64,000 nt of DNA from Prostheceraeus crozeri (lineage: Eukaryota; Platyhelminthes; Polycladida; Euryleptidae): the NCBI GenBank assembly GCA_907163375.1, contig CAJQUW010000568.1, positions 100,801-164,800 of the forward strand, read 5' to 3'. Below are positions 40,976-52,802 of this stretch, one piece after another. Below the pieces are notes generated by a model. The model ran no database searches and was not told where the DNA came from. It saw only the letters and a list, made by a program, of their open reading frames with translations. Numbering within the stretch: position 1 is the first letter of the stretch; each line of letters begins with the position of its first letter. The position numbers were made by a program, and so were the translations under genes.

Positions 40976-41639
40976 ATAGCCATAGATAGTCAGAGGCTAA
41001 CGCGGCCTCTGATTTGTACATTACTTACCTTGAGGCAGAAGCGAATCCTTCTGCCTCTACAACACAGGTCCTCTTTGTATAATAAGTCTTTTATCAAATA
41101 CTCTTGTTTATCGTGATTTCTTTTGTGTAAGATTTTTGTGTCACATACCGCTCTCGTATTGACCTCAATAAAGTGATTATTATTATTATTTAAATCTCAT
41201 ATGGTATTCCTACATTGCTGCCCGTCTTTTAAATGGAGTCTTTGTACATTTATTTTAATCATCCAACGAGTAAAAGTGATGGAAGCATAGCTTATGGGTT
41301 CCCCCATGAATCACAGGAACATTGTAATTGCAGTCATGTTTAAAGAATGGCCACAATGATAATGCTTCGGAGACTCGCTTCGCTCGTACTACATTTTCAA
41401 TATCGCATAGATATCGTATTAACATTGCATGATAACAAATGCTTAGAAATTAAGCACTGTTTTGGAAAATAGTCTCATGATGAGAACGAAACATGCTTAA
41501 AACATTTACACCCTCGACAGAATGATGGCAATTCATTAAAGGCTTGAATGTCAATGAATGCTTACATTCCAAATAGATTTGAAATTCCGATTTCTAGCAA
41601 AAATGACTTGAAATATCCATTGGCCAATATAATCATTAA
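40976..41639. other. No gene seen
   Basis: Contains a short (TTA)n tract near 41,190; otherwise unassigned. Confidence 0.35.
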
Positions 41640-41885
41640 TTAATTCTCAATTAACAACAATGAAATTAAATAAACGATAGATCAAATTGCCATGCAAAAG
41701 ATGTGCGGCTGGTAGGATTCGAACCTACGACCAAGGTTAACTAGACCTGCGCTCTAACCAACTGAGCTACGAGCCACTTACGCGACTCTGTCAATTGGCA
41801 GGATCAAACCCTCACCACCACACATCAGTTGTCAAGGCAATAATAATCAATGAATAAATAACACGTCACAATTGTGACCGCCGAC
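41640..41885 (-). mobile_element. SINE family B with tRNA-Thr-like head, copy 1
   Basis: On the minus strand, TAGCTCAGTTGGTTAGAGC (D arm), an anticodon-arm with AGT in the anticodon position, and GTAGGTTCGAATCCTAC (T arm) form a cloverleaf core at about 41,704-41,778. The acceptor stem does not pair properly (an extra base and mismatches), and the flanks (GTGAGGGTTTGATCCTGCCA before, GATCTATCGT after) recur at 48.9-49.2 kb. It is therefore read as a SINE rather than a working tRNA. Confidence 0.7.
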
Positions 41886-42461
41886 ATTAAGGCAAGTAGC
41901 GGGCAGGTCCGTCAAGTTAGAATGACGGACGATGGTTCATCGCTGTCCTCGAATGTGAGAACGCTATGCGAAATTGGCGTCCATAAAATAGTGTTTTATT
42001 CGGCCGAAGTTGTGCACTCAGTTAAGAAGCATGTTTCCAACTGACACGCTTGAAGAAAATCACGTTTATCACTTGCCATTTTGCTTGCTCATATAGCAAT
42101 AAGTTTCGTGATCTGTCGATTTTTGACAATTTACTCGTATGCTATTGAATCAGCAAACAAAAAAATCTGAAATAAGAGAAAAACAATGGCTCTTGTCTAA
42201 AAATGATAAATCAGCAGGGACCGGCGCTTGCTTGCGTAATGTGACATTTTGAAAGATTTGTCTTTGCTCTAGATTGAAGACATCGACAGACGCAAAGCTC
42301 AGACTGGCTGCCAGCAGTGTCTACCATCCTCGTTTACAATATTAAACTAATACGGTAAAAGCAGAATCTAATTTATTGCGATAATGCCTGTGGGAGAGTG
42401 AATTCCATTCCAAAGTCTTTTTCAATTCTTGACACTGAAGATAGCAGGAAAGCAGGAAACT
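41886..42461. other. No gene seen
   Basis: Ordinary host sequence, nothing recognised. Confidence 0.35.
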
Positions 42462-42550
42462 GTCATTAGAAGTCAAAAAAGGGCATCCGGACTAAAAGGT
42501 CAAAACGCTCCAGATATGGGGGAGCATTGACGCTAAACCGTTCATTTTTT
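42462..42550 (+). mobile_element. SINE family A, copy 4 (fragment)
   Basis: GTCATTAGAAGTC, GGGCATCCGGACTAAAAGGT, AACGCTCCAG and ATTGACGCTAA correspond to the 3' body; the promoter half and middle are lost. Confidence 0.65.
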
Positions 42551-42827
42551 CCTGACTAGAATTCTACAAACTTTGATGTGTGACATCCTTCTGCTATATA
42601 GGGATGAGAACCCGTTGTCGCAAAACATCCGGAAGATCTCTTCTAGGGGAACCCATTTTCTGTTTTGATATCATTGCAAGTAATAGTCAATTTTATATGG
42701 ACATAAATCTTTATGCGCCTACACAGGTCCTATACTGCGACTAAAAGTGCATCGATTATCAATGCAATAAGGCCACAGTAGAGTTCAACCATATTGACGG
42801 GTTGGCATCCATCCATTGGAAGCTGTC

Positions 42828-43045
42828 ACTCGATGAGGAAGACTCCGCTGGTGTGGTCATGTGCAAAGAATGTAAGATGCTTAAGAAAATGATAAATCTG
42901 GAGGTAGAAGGACGCAAACCAAGGAGACGACCGAAGAGGAGGTGGTGCGAGAACGTGCGAGCCGACTTCAAGGCGCTAAACCTTGGGCGCATCGACGTTC
43001 AAGATCAGGACGCGTGGAGACACTCGACTTATTTTTTGGGGAGGG
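42828..43045 (+). mobile_element. LINE C-terminal fragment
   Basis: Frames read CGVVMCKEC/GHVQRM, then INLEVEGRKPRRRPKRRWCE and NVRADFKALNL...QDQDAWRHS, the tail found after the RT in RTE/jockey-like LINEs (GHVxRM...RGRPRRRW...DRxxWR). At least one frameshift. Confidence 0.65.
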
Positions 43046-43234
43046 GGTGGAATGTCGACCATCTATTTATCTTATATGCAGGGTGGCGGCCAGATTTCAA
43101 GCTTCAAATTCCCGGGCTATTTCATCGAATTTCCACGCCATTTTTTTTATAATGACCAGATATTTAATCCCAATTACACCGCTCAAAAATTATCCGGACA
43201 CTGCTTTAAACTACTTTCAAAACACCAATGTACG

Positions 43235-43428
43235 TGGTCTCCGTGGCACAGTGGTTAAATGCTTGACCTAGCGATCATTCGGTCGAGAGGTCGAGCCCCA
43301 AATGTGTCATTGGAAGTCGTCAGGAAGGGCATCCGGACTATAATATCACAACGCTCCAGATCAAAGTCTGACAATTTCAGCACCGTCCAAGCCCTCAGTA
43401 AGGGGAGTAGTGACGTTAAAAAAACATT
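43235..43428 (+). mobile_element. SINE family A, copy 5 (complete)
   Basis: GGTCTCCGTGGCACAGTGGT head, AGAGGTCGAGCCCC, TCATTGGAAGTCGTCAGGAA, CAGCACCGTCCAAGCCCTC and GGGGAGTAGTGACGTT with an A-run tail. Confidence 0.85.
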
Positions 43429-43784
43429 TTTTGCTTTTAACTGCCTTTGTCATGCCTTCCGGTTAGAATTTTGCTACCAAATTATGACGTGAACAATGTT
43501 TGACTCCGTGTCAGCACTCAGTTTTCAAAATTTTTGATCTTTGGGAGCGGTGGTTCTTAAGATTATAAACATCTACTTTTCCTCAATGGCCTGCAGCCAG
43601 TGAGCTACTTCTGGAATCTAAATGATTTCATATCGATGGAAAAGTTCGCTTCCTGAAAGTGCTTCATTTTCATCATCTGATTCATAAAAATCTATGAAGT
43701 TGTACTTAGCCGATATTTCAGACCTCAATTTTCAAACATGTAAAGTTGAAGCAACAAATCGCATTTTGAAACGCCTTTTGAAAC

Positions 43785-44310
43785 TTTCATGTCAGGAGAC
43801 CCTAACGTACTTATGAAGCTTCACACCTCTTTAGTTCGTCCACATCTAGAATATGACATCCCAGTTCGGAATCAATCCTTATACATAGACATTGCTCTGA
43901 TCGAACGTGTGCAACGGCGCCTGACTCGGAATATTCATGACTTAACTTCCATTCCATACGAAAACAACTAAGAAATTTAAATCCGCCCTCCCTCCAATGT
44001 CGACATGTACTGGACCTCGCGGAAGTATTCAAAATCATGAATCACCGTGCGCCCTGTGATCCGAATACTTTTTTCATCCGAAATGCGTCAACCACTCGTG
44101 GTCACTTTCTGAAACTCTACAGTCCTTTCGCTATTCAGGCTCTAAAAATGACTTGATCGAAAATTTTGATAAGGAGGAACTAAAATTGCTTTTAGGAGTT
44201 CTTATTCTGTCTGGATATTCAACAGTGCCTGCAAGAAAAGACTTCACTGGGAAGATGCTAGCAAAGATAATTGCTGTTTTGAGAAAATATTATCGGCACT
44301 AATGAGTTAA
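43785..44310 (+). mobile_element. CR1/jockey-like LINE C-terminal fragment
   Basis: The frame reads LMKLHTSLVRPHLEYDIPV...DIALIERVQRRLTRNIHDL, then after frameshift SLQCRHVLDLAEVFKIMN, then RGHFLKLYS. This is the typical region after the RT palm in CR1/jockey-group LINEs. Multiple frameshifts; old. Confidence 0.7.
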
Positions 44311-45294
44311 ATTTGAATGAAACTGATGTGTCTTGCTAAAATGTTTGAGAATCGTTGTTTCTGACTTCGTGGTTGAAACAGACAAAACTTTCGTTCCATA
44401 TTATGATTTTTTACTTTTTTTACTTGAGTGAAGGTATCATTCCCGGGCGATTCCCGGGCAAATCTGAAAAATGGTCAAAATTTGGCCATTTCCGAAATTC
44501 CCCCGAAATTCCCGGGCACGGCCGCCGGCATATAGCATAATGTAATGCATCTTAATATATACCGTTTATATAGTATTACATTATATAGTGCACACCAATT
44601 CTCAATTGATCCATCTCTTGTTATTGACAAGTTTTCGGAAGCAGCTTGGCTTCATGCGCCCAACCGCCCCCCCCCCTCGGTACGCCCTGATACGACTTAT
44701 TCAGGAACGTGATGCGTTCTTGATGACCTTCATTTTTCTGCTTTATCATTCAAACAAATTCAGGTTGGAAGTCCATAACTTTGCATTTATGTATGATTCT
44801 CCAATTAGACAATAAACACACATATTCGATTTGTGCAACTTCAATCGCGATTCTTCTACCATGTTAAGAAAAGTGATACATCAGCAACTATCTTGTTATT
44901 GGTGCCTCAGCTTCCTAAGTCAGCTGGAAAGCTAGACATGTACAAGCCAGGCGGCACGAAGAGGGTGATGGCGAAGGTCATCTCTTATTGTTCTACAGAG
45001 CACATATTAGCTACAGAATTGCTGTTCAGAAGTGATATGATGAGCCTTCCTTTGTAGTACTCAAGTGACAGTGGCATCGATGCAATGGCAGGGTTTGTGA
45101 ACGACAAAGGAGGGAAATCCTGTGACTGAATTAAGGTCTACAAGTCAACAATAAGCCCTGTTTTGAACTTGAACTCATTCAGCTTTTGAATTAGATGTCT
45201 AGTTAGTTTTATCTTTGAGAATGTTTCGAGTTAAGAGAAAATTTTGTCTGCATCCCAGCAGGAAAACATCTGGTCAGCGAAGGATATCAAAATT
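44311..45294. other. No gene seen
   Basis: Includes CCCGGGCGATTCCCGGGCAA and related CCCGGG-rich text at 44,440-44,530 and a C-run at 44,670. A 74-codon frame at 44,833-45,057 is unsupported. Confidence 0.35.
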
Positions 45295-46085
45295 CATCAT
45301 CATCATTATCATCAGCCTTTCGTGCCACTGCAGGCAGATGGCCTCCACTCCCTCCTCCGTCTTCTTCGATCTTGCGCTTTCTGAATCCAGTTGATTCCGC
45401 TCTTTTCCTCAATATCGTCTCTCCATCTTCTCCTTGGCCTTCCTCTTCGCCTTGGACTGTCTAGCGGCGTCCATTCCGTTACTTTCTTGGCCCATTTGTT
45501 GTTGTTCATTCTGGCTAGGTGTCCTGTCCAGTGTCCCTTCATCGCTCTGATTTTACTCGTTATGTCAATGATTGTCGTCCTTTCTCTGATGTTCTCGTTC
45601 CGTATTTTGTCCTTCCTCGTGATGTTTAACATAGCTCTTTCCATAATTCTTTTTGCCACAGCCAGTGTCATTCTCGTCGTTTTGTTAGTGTCCACGTTTC
45701 TGCACCGTACGTCATTGATGGCAGTATGACCGTATCAAACAACCTTCGTTTCAGACATATTGGGATGTTCCTGTGTTTGAGTAGATTGCTGTATTGTCAG
45801 AACTTTCTCCAACCAGTAATTATTCTGTGATCTATTACTCTGCCAATTTCGTTATTTGCTAATAGCCATCTTCCAAGGTATTGGTATTCATTTACTTCTT
45901 CTTGTGTTTCTCCATCAATTTGAATTCCTTGTTGTGTTGTTCGCTTTGCTATTTCATTGCACATAACTTTTGTTTTCTTCTTGCTCATTTTCATACCATC
46001 TTTCCTTCCTTCTTCGCTTAATGATGTTATGATTCTCTGCATGTCTTCTTCTGTATTCGCTAATAGTATTATGTCATCCGCGAAT
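45295..46085 (-). mobile_element. RTE-like LINE, 5'-truncated
   Basis: On the minus strand it begins at the RT catalytic box FADDIILLANTEEDMQRI (46,084) and continues KKTKVMCNE...EVNEYQYLGRWL...VIDHRIITGWRKF, then after a stop QYSNLLKHRNIPICLKRRLF and MTYGAETWTL, then in another frame TTRMTLAVAKRIMERAMLNI...GHLARMNNNKWAKKVTEW...RGRPRRRWRDDIE, ending ACSGTKG. The 3' end is a TGATGATGAT microsatellite, usual for RTE elements. One stop and one frameshift in 790 bp. Confidence 0.85.
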
Positions 46086-46579
46086 TATGTTGTGAACCAC
46101 AATTGATTCCACAACAATTCCACGATTGAAAAAATTTTGCATTTTTACAGGATTCGTTCAGATCTAGTACTTCAAAATTCGAAATTTGTTCGGTCGCTAT
46201 TTTTGAGAGCATTGTATCGGCAGGAAATAAAAAGCTTGCCGCCTTGCAAAATTCAGATGGCAGCTCCAACGCGTGTGCATGCACGATTACACGTACAATT
46301 AGACACACGAACCTACTGAACTTGGTTCTGATCGAAAACTTTTCGCACAATCGCACCTGCCAATCCTGCCGCCAGCATTTCATTGCATGAGTGAATTTAG
46401 ATTGTAAAATCGCGTGAAAAAATTGAAAACGAAAACAAGTTCATAGGCCTGCAAGTTACTTTTGCAAGACGATTTCCTATCGCATTCTGACTTCGTGTCT
46501 CTCCCCAGTGGTGTGCCACAGTGCATCGTTCTTGGCCCTTTTCTTTTTGCTCTTGCCACTGATAAGCTTGTACCTGTAA

Positions 46580-47279
46580 CAGGGATGCGGAGTCGGAGTC
46601 CTATCAAATGATTGGACTCCAGACTCCGACCTATAACTAGTCCCGAAATATAATACAAACAAATTACTTATTCTCGTGCATATAGCTGTCACTGTCATGA
46701 TATCAACTTTCACCGTCAAACAAAAGTACAGACACTTCTGCATGCAAAGCTTGAAATAGCTGAGGGAATGACCCGTGATAGTGAAAAGGGATTGTCTTTT
46801 CACTCGGTGATTTTGTAGAGAAGACAAGCCTTCCTAGCCTCGATCACACCTACGCAGCAAAGGTCACATCGGAGACAAAAATGAAATACTGGTTTGTTTG
46901 AGAACATTACCTCTTACCCTCACGTTAATCGTGTGTGATGGCTCCTCCAAAGCGCACATTAGAATAGAAAGTGTACTCATATTTTTTGGAGAATGATGGA
47001 CCTTTTCCTGCCTGGTAGAAACTGAAGAAAAACCGTGTGAAGCACAAATCAAGAAGATGGGAGGAGCCGAGTCGTATGCATCCAACTGAAAGCGACATTT
47101 GATGAACTTTCATCGGAAATGATTGATGATTGATACAGCAATGATCCCTAAAAATAGGTTCAGGTAAGCCTATATTGATCTATGATGTAGGTCACCAGTT
47201 TTTTTTCAAAAAACTAGGCTTTATATATTGGCTACTCGGAGTCGGAGTCCTATCAAAATGATAGGACTCCGCATCCCTG
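46580..47279. mobile_element. hAT-like non-autonomous element, 700 bp
   Basis: The ends are CAGGGATGCGGAGTCGGAGT and, at the right, GGACTCCGCATCCCTG, inverted copies of each other. The 8-bp target duplication ACCTGTAA is perfect (46,572-46,579 and 47,280-47,287). 8-bp duplications with CAGGG ends are the hallmark of hAT transposons. GGAGTCGGAGTCCTATCAAA occurs at both sides. No transposase is encoded. Inserted in the LINE RT between FALATDKLVPV and the FADD-type box. Confidence 0.92.
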
Positions 47280-47666
47280 ACCTGTAAGCAGGAAGTCATC
47301 AATAATTAAATGTGCTGATGACATCATCATCTTACACTTTTTGAGATCACCGCTTGATGACAATTTGCAGGCAGAATGGGAAAACATTGTCCAGTGGGCT
47401 GATTCAATTTCACTCAGTGTAAATTACTCGAAGTGCAAAGTTATGGATATTGTAGCAAAGACATCTATTGTACACAAGCGTGTGCTCATCTCAAGCAATA
47501 ACTATCTTAGCAATGTCGAGTTGTTTTCCTATCTAGGAGTAAAGTTCTCTGATGACATGAAATGGTCTCTTCATTTATAGATGATTGTCAGACAAGCTGC
47601 GAGACGTGTGTACATAAAAAGAAATCTGAAACGTGCTCGATGCAGTATTGCCCTAATGGTAAGATA

Positions 47667-48416
47667 GTCCGGCAGCCAGGATAGTCAGACAGGATCAAAG
47701 AAAAACACATGTAAATCCAATGGGACACAGATTGCAGTTTTTGGCTAAAATGAAATTTTCTATTTTTTCTCTGATTAAACGAAAAGTACTACGCCAAAAG
47801 TTACAATTTTTGACATGGCATGTCTTCAGGTCATTTCCTATCATGTGCATGTGCTATTATTATGCATCTAATCGGCAATGTATGCGAGAATGTGGTTGAA
47901 TGTGGATAAAGGTGCGCAAAATGTTTGTGTTTGCCGACATTAAGAGGCTCGCGAAATCTGAATGTGCTTAGCTCTATAGACAGAGAAGCGTGAACATGAA
48001 AGGAAATGATCTGAAGACATTCCATGGCAAAAATTGTAATTTTTGTCGTAGTACTTTTCGTTCAATCAGAGAAAAATAGAAATTTTGATTTTAGCCGAAA
48101 ACTGCAATCTGCGTACCATTGGATTTACATGTGTTTCTCTTTGATGTGAACTCACTAGAACTCGGCAGGCGTGCAGATTCGTGGTAGGCATAGGGTGTAC
48201 ATCATTCTGTAAAAGTCTCATTGTCGGCCTCATTCCCTGCAGAAACTCGTGCTGGCTGCCGGACTATGAGGTGTACATCATTCTGTGAAAGTCTCATTGT
48301 CGGCCTCGTTCCCTGCAGAAACTCGTGCTGGCTGCCGGACTATGAGGTGTACATCATTCTGTGAAAGTCTCATTGTCGGCCTCGTTCCCTGCAGAAACTC
48401 GTGCTGGCTGCCGGAC
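47667..48416. mobile_element. Foldback element with 12-bp ends and tandem 3' units
   Basis: The left end GTCCGGCAGCCA is the inverse of the right end TGGCTGCCGGAC. Inside, about 47,694-47,845 is repeated in inverse at about 48,000-48,156 (e.g. AACACATGTAAATCCAATGG / CCATTGGATTTACATGTGTT). The right side holds three 76-bp direct copies. Inserted in the LINE after RCSIALM. The target duplication could not be settled (ATG is shared). Confidence 0.8.
48195..48416. repeat. 76-bp tandem unit, 3 copies
   Basis: Copies start at 48,195, 48,271 and 48,347 with GTGTACATCATTCTGT and each includes the terminal GCTGGCTGCCGGAC, so the terminal segment of the foldback element itself has been triplicated. 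Confidence 0.95.
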
Positions 48417-48884
48417 AAAGATGTTACAATTATTTTATACGTTCCATGATGCTATGCGCCTGCCAGGGAACGAGTTGAACGATCTGTTACGTACTGAACG
48501 CCGAGTTTACCGTATAATTTGTCTTCCCTGTAAAAATTCAATCCTCGACATTGCAGAAAACTTTTTGACAACATTGTGAATGATGGAGCTCATCCACTAA
48601 GGGAAATGTTTGCATCTCGCGCTAAACGTGTTGCTTCTCGCTTCAGCCCCTTTTTCCTAACACAAAGCGTTTTAGCAATTCATTTATAGAATTTTGTAAA
48701 TGGCTTTTTCATTTCTCTATCTCTCAGACTCTATGCTTACCAATATTTTGCATTATACTTGTATTCTCTGTCTGTATTTGCTCGGTTTCATATTGTCAAT
48801 TTTCACCTAATCATGTGCACTGTGCATGTTGTGAAACAATAAAGAATTTACTTGCTTGCTAAAAACGAGCAGGCTCAAATCGTC

Positions 48885-49190
48885 ACAACTGTGACGAAGC
48901 ATTTATTTCCTTATTACAATTGCTGTGATAGCAAATGTGTAATGGTGAGGGTTTGATCCTGCCAATCGACACAGTCGCACGTAAGCGGCTCATAGCTCAG
49001 TTGTTGGAGCAGATATAGTTCAACTGAGATCGCCGGTTCGAATCCCACCAACTGTACAATATGTTGCCATTTGATCTATCGTGCATTTCATTTCAATTCT
49101 ATTGCTAATTTAAGGAGTTAATTAATAATCCTGGTAACTTGGTTATTTTCGATAGCCTTGACATTCATTTTGATTTTCGAGTGCTTGAAG
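48885..49190 (+). mobile_element. SINE family B, copy 2
   Basis: GTGAGGGTTTGATCCTGCCA, then ATAGCTCAGTTGTTGGAGC, GCCGGTTCGAATCCCACC and TTTGATCTATCGT correspond to the 41.6-kb copy in order. The tRNA-like anticodon arm is more decayed than in copy 1. Confidence 0.75.
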
Positions 49191-49199
49191 ACTGTGCGA

Positions 49200-49400
49200 A
49201 CCCTCATTAAAAAAATCGGTTTTTCGCCGGTTTTCTAGAAAACCGACCCGGTCTTCTGGACATAATTTGTTTTTTTAGAAAATCATTTGGTTTTCTGGAA
49301 AAAATTGGTTTTCTAGAATTTTTGGTTTTTTGGCGAATGGTTTTCTGGAAAACCGAAATGGATTTTTCTCCAGGGACAGGCTGAAAAACCAGTTTTTTTA
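49200..49400. repeat. GGTTTTCTGGAAAA-type low-complexity repeat
   Basis: Many imperfect copies of GGTTTTCT(G/A)GAAAA on this strand. The reading frames through it are a by-product. Confidence 0.7.
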
Positions 49401-51149
49401 CGAGTGCTGTTTTGAACAATAATCGAAATTTGGAACGCTGAGAAGACTTTTTCCTGTTGAGATTTGGTGTGTGGTTTGTGGTAACGAAATGCTCCCCGCC
49501 CCTTCACTGAGGCATCTGTAAAATTGTGTCAAAAGTTATAGAAGCTAAATGTTCAATGCAGCCTATCAAACCTACATATACACCTTCCTCTTCGTGCCTT
49601 GGATGATCGAGAATGAGAATTTCTCAATGAATTCGTCTCCGATCTAGTCGCCTGAGCTAATAAAGGAAACAATGAGAAATAGGTGAGAGTAGAAAGATTG
49701 TCATTTCAACTTGACATAATAATTTCCTCTTGTTTCATCAAGTGTACATCCTTGCCTGCTATCAAAGATTGAAGCTAGAATACAGGAATAATTTCAGTGT
49801 TCATTTGAGCGAAACTATTCCCTCCTTCCATCAAAGCAATGACATTTTCTCATTATTCGGACGAGAGATCAGTGCACAGTAAATATTCGTCTCCATCCGA
49901 GAGCGACAAACGTATGAGTTAGACGCTGGCAGCGGCGGCCGGGTTATCGAGTAGAAATTCCCGGACCATTTTATCAAATTTTCAACTATCGTGCACACCG
50001 CATGTGCAATCAAAGCCTCCTATTTTCCAGAATTCCAATTTCTATGTAAGAAGTGATTTGTTTCTTACAATGTTTATTCTTGCTTCGAGCACATGCGGTG
50101 CTTTTGAATACACAATACGAAATTGCAGCTGCCGCATTTGAAACCCACCTTGAAATAAGATAGCCCATCGCCCCCTGAAATAAAACCCTTGATTTGTGTG
50201 AGTTTTATTACAAACCACCGTTATTAGTGTGTTTATGAAAATGTGCATTTCACTGATTATTATTTTTCAACAGTTGATTCTCAAATCAACATAGCATATG
50301 GCAGATTGAGGTTCCTGAATTCGACTACGTAACTATTTGATAATCTCTTCTTCATATCACAGCGCAGAATGTTAAGACCTTAGCGTTTACTTCTATCTAT
50401 GGAGCTATGGCAGTTACTTAAAGTATCTTCATTTCAGCTTGAAGATATAACTTGGCATTCTAAAATCAATTCCCGATTTATGCTTCTACATGCTGCCAGA
50501 TACGTTCTCCGCTCCCTTTGACCACTTCTCCTTCTAAGTCTTGTTGCTCGAGTTCGTCATGATTGTTACAATCATTTTTCTCTTTGATTTCTTACTTTTT
50601 GTATTGGACTCATTATCAATGTACACACTGTCTGTATTTCATTGCCATATATTCGAGACAGTTCATTATACCCTCAGGGGCAGCCCAAACTGGAAAGTGA
50701 TCATATAAACCTTCGGTTGTATCCGAGAAAAGACGGTCGTCGCCTCAATCCATTATAAATGAAAGGCTAATTCACTGATAATTCTCTGAGGGGTTTCCAG
50801 GCTCGGTTATTGAATCAGAGTGTACTTTAATGAGGAGCTGTTTGCATAATAATCTAAATAATTGACATCGAAAGTTTCATTGACTGTGACATCATAGCAT
50901 CCGATCGGAATGTAAATTCGAACATGAGATTGCAATCCAGTGCCCTTTTTTCTCAGGATATTAATCTGGATAGGACGACATTCTACGCAGCTTGTATCAT
51001 TCATCTTATGAAACAGGAAACCCATTTGATTAAAAATGTATCATTGCTCTAATTTTGGCACGAGAGAAAATCCCTGGCGTCAATGTTATGGCAAACTTGA
51101 ATTAATTGAATATCGATTTTGTCAAAAGGATTGTCATGAAAATAAACGA
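49401..51149. other. No gene seen
   Basis: About 1.75 kb of AT-rich host sequence with short frames; a TATTTTCCAG/CCCGGACC block near 49,960 resembles 43,110-43,150 and could be a repeat edge. Confidence 0.35.
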
Positions 51150-51345
51150 AAAAATGAACCTTATTCATACTTGGAAGCACATTAGGAACCAAGCCTTTCT
51201 TCCATGTGGCCGAGTTGTCATTTATCCCACTCTCATTCCTTTTGTGCTGATTAGGTTTGACCCGACCAAGGTTTGAACCAGGGTCTACCGGGCACAAAGC
51301 GAATACTCTACCACAAGGCCACAGTGCCGGTGGCGAAATGTCTTC
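51150..51345 (-). mobile_element. tRNA-derived SINE, family C
   Basis: On the minus strand GGCACTGTGGCCTTGTGGTA (A-box region), ACCCTGGTTCAAACC (B box), then a body with GAATGAGAGTGGGATAAATG, CTCGGCCACATGGAAGAAAG and AAGTATGAATAAGGTTC. The body recurs at 33,962-34,075. A 154-codon frame that crosses it is not a gene. Confidence 0.8.
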
Positions 51346-52223
51346 ATTTTTAGTGGTATCATCTCCAAATTCATTTAAAGGGACGAGCATTGAAGGACAT
51401 GGCATATTGTGATGATTCAGAGGATTCTCTGATGTATGCAAACCCCCGAAGCTTTTATTTTTTTGATGGGGTGATGCTGACCTGGTCAGGTTTTGCTGAC
51501 GGCTTCGTGACACTTTACCAGTCAGCCCAACTCACTCCATATGTTGATCAGTGGGAGACCCAACCGCACAACCATGACATCGGAAAGTCTCCGCCCTCCT
51601 CACTGAACTGTAGGCATTATGCAATATATAGTGGACATAAAACAACCATTTCTTTTCATTGTATCATTTTAGCACGTGAAATGCATCGCTGCTTCGCTAC
51701 TCAATATTTTACTCGGAAAAATTAATGAAGACTTTTCAAGAATTCACTCTCAAAAAAATGTTTTCAGTTTTTGTTTTCTATTAAGGCGATCAATGATAGC
51801 TATCCCTCAAACGACATTTTTCTCGTAGCCAAACCTCGAAATCAATTTCCAATTTCCGAAGTCCGTGAATAATAACAAGGACTGGTTTCGGCGTAATTAA
51901 AGATGAAGGAATTGACGTGTAAACGACATGTGTATTGAACCCAATATTCTTTAGAAGTTCAAAGGGTTGATACATCAGAAAGAAAGCAATGACAGACTTA
52001 CAAGAACTGAGGCAAAACATCATCAACAACATTTAGGATAAAAACGGAACAATCAAATTCATCAAGGTAAACAAATTTACCCTTAATCAATGACATTGCC
52101 CTTCAAGCAGCTCAAATGACATTTTTGAAAATTAATGAATAGGTGAATACCGAAACATACATTATAGGGAGCTTCTGTGGGAATATTATAAATAAGGGCA
52201 ATGATTTCAGCACTGATTCAATT
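51346..52223. other. No gene seen
   Basis: Includes a 111-codon frame (51,390-51,725) with no domain; nothing else recognised. Confidence 0.35.
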
Positions 52224-52316
52224 GTGTCTCGGTGGCGCACTGATTAAGTGCTTGGCTTAGCAATCTTTTGGTCGTGAATTCGAGTTCCAAAAGTGTCATT
52301 GAAAGTTGGCAAGAAG
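52224..52316 (+). mobile_element. SINE family A, copy 6 (3'-truncated, diverged)
   Basis: GTGTCTCGGTGGCGCACTGA head, CTTGGCTTAGCAATCTTTTG and TGTCATTGAAAGTTGGCAAG. Only the promoter half remains. Confidence 0.7.
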
Positions 52317-52802
52317 CAGCCCTACAGCGCCCATGGGTACAGGCATACATGGACACTCTATTAAGCCGACTAAGAACATAGCTGCTCTCATGGGGAGGCC
52401 CCTATCATAATCCCAATCACAATTCGTCTGCATCTGCATCCTGCTGACTTCTAGGGAAAATAGTCCTGCGGACAATCTTATATCAGCGGAAAATGTCCTC
52501 GAATAGTTCAAAATTATTGAAAAATAATGCAACTTCTTTGCAAATCTGTGAAAGTAAACTCCCATGATATGAAAAATGTCACAGGGCAATATTTTATGTT
52601 TCCCTTTTGGATGGATAAGATAAATTTTCTTAGAAATACCGTAAAACCTCTATTTGAAAGGCAGTCTAGAGGAGGAGTTGAAAAATTGAATGGCACCCTC
52701 TAATTCAACAACACTTTGATGAATTCATCTCCTACATCAATTACATGACTGAAATAATCTTCTGCAAAACGCGTAAAACAGGAAAATAGTTTGTAGAATG
52801 CT

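Larger units (their letters stand above)
46470..48860 (+). mobile_element. CR1/jockey-like LINE broken by two later insertions
   Basis: Three separated parts of one LINE lie in order: SLPSGVPQCIVLGPFLFALA (46,497-46,575); KCADDIIILHF, WENIVQWADSISLSVNYSKC and LSNVELFSYLGVKFSDDMKW to RCSIALM (47,288-47,655); and LQLFYTFHDAMRLPGNEL...DLLRTERRVYRIICLP (48,424-48,560), followed by a 3' region with AATAAAG at 48,838. The gaps are filled by a hAT-like element and a foldback element. There is one in-frame stop in part two and a frameshift in part three. The 5' part of the RT and the endonuclease are absent. Confidence 0.82.

Noticed and set aside
41704-41778. Functional tRNA-Thr(AGT) gene
   Set aside because: The acceptor stem has mismatches and an extra base, and the sequence with its flanks is repeated at 48.9-49.2 kb; it is a SINE head.
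51049-51513. 154-codon minus-strand gene
   Set aside because: It runs across a tRNA-derived SINE; no domain.
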